Shown one piece after another: positions 30,560 through 32,703 of a DNA stretch of 32,703 nt; within the stretch, counting starts at the first letter, position 1, and each line of letters begins with the position of its first letter. The notes beneath the pieces are model-generated. The model was not told the DNA's origin. It ran no database searches and was given only the letters and a program-made list of their open reading frames with translations. The stretch is taken from positions 1-32,703 of the forward strand of contig NZ_CAMQAZ010000028.1 in NCBI RefSeq assembly GCF_946998835.1. The letters run 5' to 3'. Both the position numbers and the translations under genes were made by a program. This stretch comes from an uncultured Corynebacterium sp. (GTDB lineage: Bacteria; Actinomycetota; Actinomycetes; Mycobacteriales; Mycobacteriaceae).

Positions 30560-32062
30560 CTACTCGATTCCTACCTGCACCAGCTCATCAATACCGGCCG
30601 CATCATAAGCCACAACCTCTACCGGCCTATCCAACCGCGCCCGCACATCTGCCACGTCAACGCCCTCGGCTCCGCGCCCCAGCAGCAGAGTCACCAGCTC
30701 TCCACCGCCAACCAGCAGTTCAGAGATGATCTCCGTAAGCGCGTCTGTCAGAGGCTTATCGACGTCCGCAGCGACCGTTGCCGTCCGCGTGCCATTGGCG
30801 GCCTCCCCCATCGCATATGCGGCCACTGTCAGCGGCAGCTCGGAGGAATGCACCGCCAAGGCGGCAAGGCCAGCGGCGATCGAATCGGTGGCGACCACCG
30901 CGAGTGTGGGGTTCGCCGCGGCGGCACTGAATTCGATGTCAGCTAATTCTTGGGAGCTGACCAGTCCATTTGGGATGAGGATTACCTCGTCCGCACCGCG
31001 CATGGCAGTCAGCGCCTTGGTGACCACATTGTCAGCGAACTCCTGGTCAGCAGTGGCTGCGCGATTCTTTGGCGTCGGGCTTATCGCGATCGCCCCAGAG
31101 GAAGTGATGAGGTCCTTCAGTGGACCATCCGGCACTACTGCGATAAGGATGCGGGTGGACTCCGGTGTCGGCACCGGTTCATCGAGCACCTCGATGCGGA
31201 TTCCCTCCGGTCGACCGAAGTCGAGCGCGGCCTCGATGACAGCCCCCGGCTCCACGGTGTGGATATGCACCATGTACTGCGCCGTCTCCGCGCCCCCGGC
31301 ATCACCGGCGATGATGAGCGAATTGCCCAGCGGTTTCAACCGCTCCCGCAGTTCCTCCACCGACTGAGTATCCGCCAGGGAAATTACGTACATGACCTCC
31401 ATCTCAACGGTGGCTGCGTGGGGAGCATCGACATGCAAGTCGACCGGTGAGGCTGTACGGCCGCTGACTTCGTCGGCAAGCGCGTCAAGCAGAATGACCA
31501 GCCCCGCGCCGCCAGCATCAACAACGCCCGCCTGCTGCAGTGCCGGAAGCTGGTTGGGGGTTTTTGCCAGCGCGTCACGAGCGGCATCCGCAATGGTGTC
31601 GGCGAGCTCCTCGATGGAATCGCCCTCGAATTCCTCCGCGGCAATCGCGGCGTGACGCAGGACTGTCAAAATTGTGCCCTCGACTGGATTGGCAATCGCC
31701 TGGGAGACATGCTGCACGGCTAGCTTCAGCGAGTGCTGCACCGACTCAACGCCAATGCCGTTGCCGGACGCAGCCTCGGCCACCGCGCGGAAAACCTGCG
31801 AAAGCACCGTGCCCGAATTGCCCCGAGCACCGCACACTGCACCGGCAGCCAAGGCCGCGGTGACTGCTCGAACATCGGAAGCATCAGCCTTTTGTGCTTC
31901 CTCATACGCCGAGGTCAACGTCGCGAGCATATTGGACCCAGTATCGGAGTCCGGCACCGGGAAGACGTTGAGACTGTTGATCTCATCGCGACGGCATTGA
32001 AGCGCATCAATACCCCGGGCTACCCAGCCGACAATGGCGGCAGAACCTATCTGCGAAGACAT
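30560..32062 (-). CDS. DAK2-domain protein, FakA-like (YloV) kinase
   Basis: FakA proteins phosphorylate fatty acids bound to DegV-type FakB partners. This 500-residue protein has an N-terminal DAK2 kinase domain (about 1-200) with NVFPVPDSDTGSNM, where Asp38 and Asp40 would bind Mg-ATP, and GARGNSGTVLSQVF; then QAGVVDAGGAGLVILLDAL, a central domain and a C-terminal region resembling DegV fold modules. The usual Gly of the DGDTG motif is Ser here; many actinobacterial members show similar changes. No FakB gene is in the window. The start lies 6 nt after ung, and recG follows 4 nt after its end. Confidence 0.88.
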   Translation of the reverse strand: MSSQIGSAAIVGWVARGIDALQCRRDEINSLNVFPVPDSDTGSNMLATLTSAYEEAQKADASDVRAVTAALAAGAVCGARGNSGTVLSQVFRAVAEAASGNGIGVESVQHSLKLAVQHVSQAIANPVEGTILTVLRHAAIAAEEFEGDSIEELADTIADAARDALAKTPNQLPALQQAGVVDAGGAGLVILLDALADEVSGRTASPVDLHVDAPHAATVEMEVMYVISLADTQSVEELRERLKPLGNSLIIAGDAGGAETAQYMVHIHTVEPGAVIEAALDFGRPEGIRIEVLDEPVPTPESTRILIAVVPDGPLKDLITSSGAIAISPTPKNRAATADQEFADNVVTKALTAMRGADEVILIPNGLVSSQELADIEFSAAAANPTLAVVATDSIAAGLAALAVHSSELPLTVAAYAMGEAANGTRTATVAADVDKPLTDALTEIISELLVGGGELVTLLLGRGAEGVDVADVRARLDRPVEVVAYDAAGIDELVQVGIE

Positions 32063-32068
32063 GAATTC

Positions 32069-32703
32069 CTATTCTAGCGTCCAGTCGATAGGGGTAGCCC
32101 CCTGGCGGACAAGCGACTCATTTGCCCGACTAAAGGGGCGCGACCCGAAGAATCCACGGGATGCTGACAGCGGTGACGGGTGCGGCGAGCAGATACAGTC
32201 CACGCCAGGGAGCCAACGCTGCAAACTCTGCGCATCGCGTCCCCACAGAATTGCCACCAGCGGCTGGTCACGGGCGACTAGCGCTTTGATGGCATGCTCC
32301 GTAATTGCTTCCCAGCCCTTACCTCGATGCGAGGCTGCCGCGCCCGGGCGCACAGTCAGCACCCGGTTGAACAGGGCCACGCCCTGCCTGCTCCACGGTG
32401 TGAGATCACCGTTTGAGGGAGTCGGGAGCCCCAGGTCGGAGGAGTACTCCTTGAAGATATTGGCCAATGACCGCGGCACCGGCTTCACATCCGGTTGAAC
32501 CGAGAAGCTAAGGCCCATCGCATGTCCCGGTGTCGGATACGGATCCTGTCCGATGATGAGAACCTTCACCTCATCGAAGGGATATGTGAAAGCGCGCAGT
32601 ACATCGGTGCCCGCAGGCAGGTAACCGTAGCCGGCCGCGTTTTCTTCACGCAGGAACTGCCCCATCCGGTGAATGTCATCGGTCACTGGCTCCAGCGCCT
32701 TTT
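32069..32703 (-). CDS. ung: Uracil-DNA glycosylase (5' end cut by the window edge)
   Basis: Ung removes uracil from DNA. The visible part has the water-activating loop VLIIGQDPYPTPGHAMGLSF, NIFKEY, GVALFNRVLTVRPG, and the active-site HPSPLSASRGFFGSRPFS. The frame remains open through the last base (KALEPVTDDIHRMGQFLREE), and family 1 enzymes have extra N-terminal residues, so the true start probably lies beyond 32703; a GTG at 32686 is the only candidate inside. It is first in the visible ung-fakA-recG string, ending 6 nt before the next gene. Confidence 0.95.
   Translation of the reverse strand, partial: KALEPVTDDIHRMGQFLREENAAGYGYLPAGTDVLRAFTYPFDEVKVLIIGQDPYPTPGHAMGLSFSVQPDVKPVPRSLANIFKEYSSDLGLPTPSNGDLTPWSRQGVALFNRVLTVRPGAAASHRGKGWEAITEHAIKALVARDQPLVAILWGRDAQSLQRWLPGVDCICSPHPSPLSASRGFFGSRPFSRANESLVRQGATPIDWTLE

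Overview
The window looks like a mid-to-high-GC chromosome segment of a Mycobacteriales actinobacterium, most likely Corynebacterium; the species cannot be named from the sequence. The main pointers are a DUF2469 protein beside rnhB and lepB, a SepIVA-type DivIVA protein in the order coaD-sepIVA-yceD-rnc-mutM, an FtsY with an N-terminal membrane anchor, an S16 protein with a long Ala/Glu/Lys tail, and several -10-like hexamers 6-8 nt from start codons, as expected for leaderless mRNAs. It is mostly conserved housekeeping DNA. No tRNA, rRNA, CRISPR array or intact insertion sequence was seen.

Layout from low to high coordinates; nearly all genes are on the minus strand, so transcription runs right to left. 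1-3100: a comM remnant cut off after about 31 recognisable codons, a YraN-family gene, DUF2469, rnhB, lepB and rplS. 3200-8800: an accessory-like stretch with a DUF222-HNH nuclease, a plus-strand DUF1648 membrane protein, tex, and a plus-strand DUF1877 (YfbM-like) gene. 8700-11400: the translation cluster rpsP, then rimM-trmD and a PAP2 phosphatase coupled through overlapping stop/start codons. 11677-13827: a plus-strand AT3-SGNH acyltransferase. 13844-22042: amt, smc, ftsY and ffh. 22262-28108: rsmD, coaD, sepIVA, yceD, rnc, mutM, an AGCS symporter and acyP. 28109-32703: ung (cut by the window edge), a FakA-like DAK2 protein, recG and a small biotinyl-domain protein.

Themes are ribosome and tRNA maturation (rplS, rpsP, rimM, trmD, rsmD, rnc), co-translational export (ffh, ftsY, lepB), chromosome maintenance (smc, recG, mutM, ung, rnhB) and envelope or division functions (sepIVA, PAP2, acyltransferase). 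Four intergenic hairpins are convincing or plausible terminators and divide the minus strand into transcription units.

No clearly new multi-gene system was found. The most notable observations are two perfect DnaA-box 9-mers 18 bp apart between DUF2469 and yraN, a truncated comM, short tandem duplications (9-17 bp) clustered at gene ends and starts, an amt gene moved away from the ftsY-ffh interval with no glnK or glnD beside it, an unattached perfect anti-anti-Shine-Dalgarno sequence in the amt leader, and a small biotinyl-domain protein with an unusual acceptor motif.
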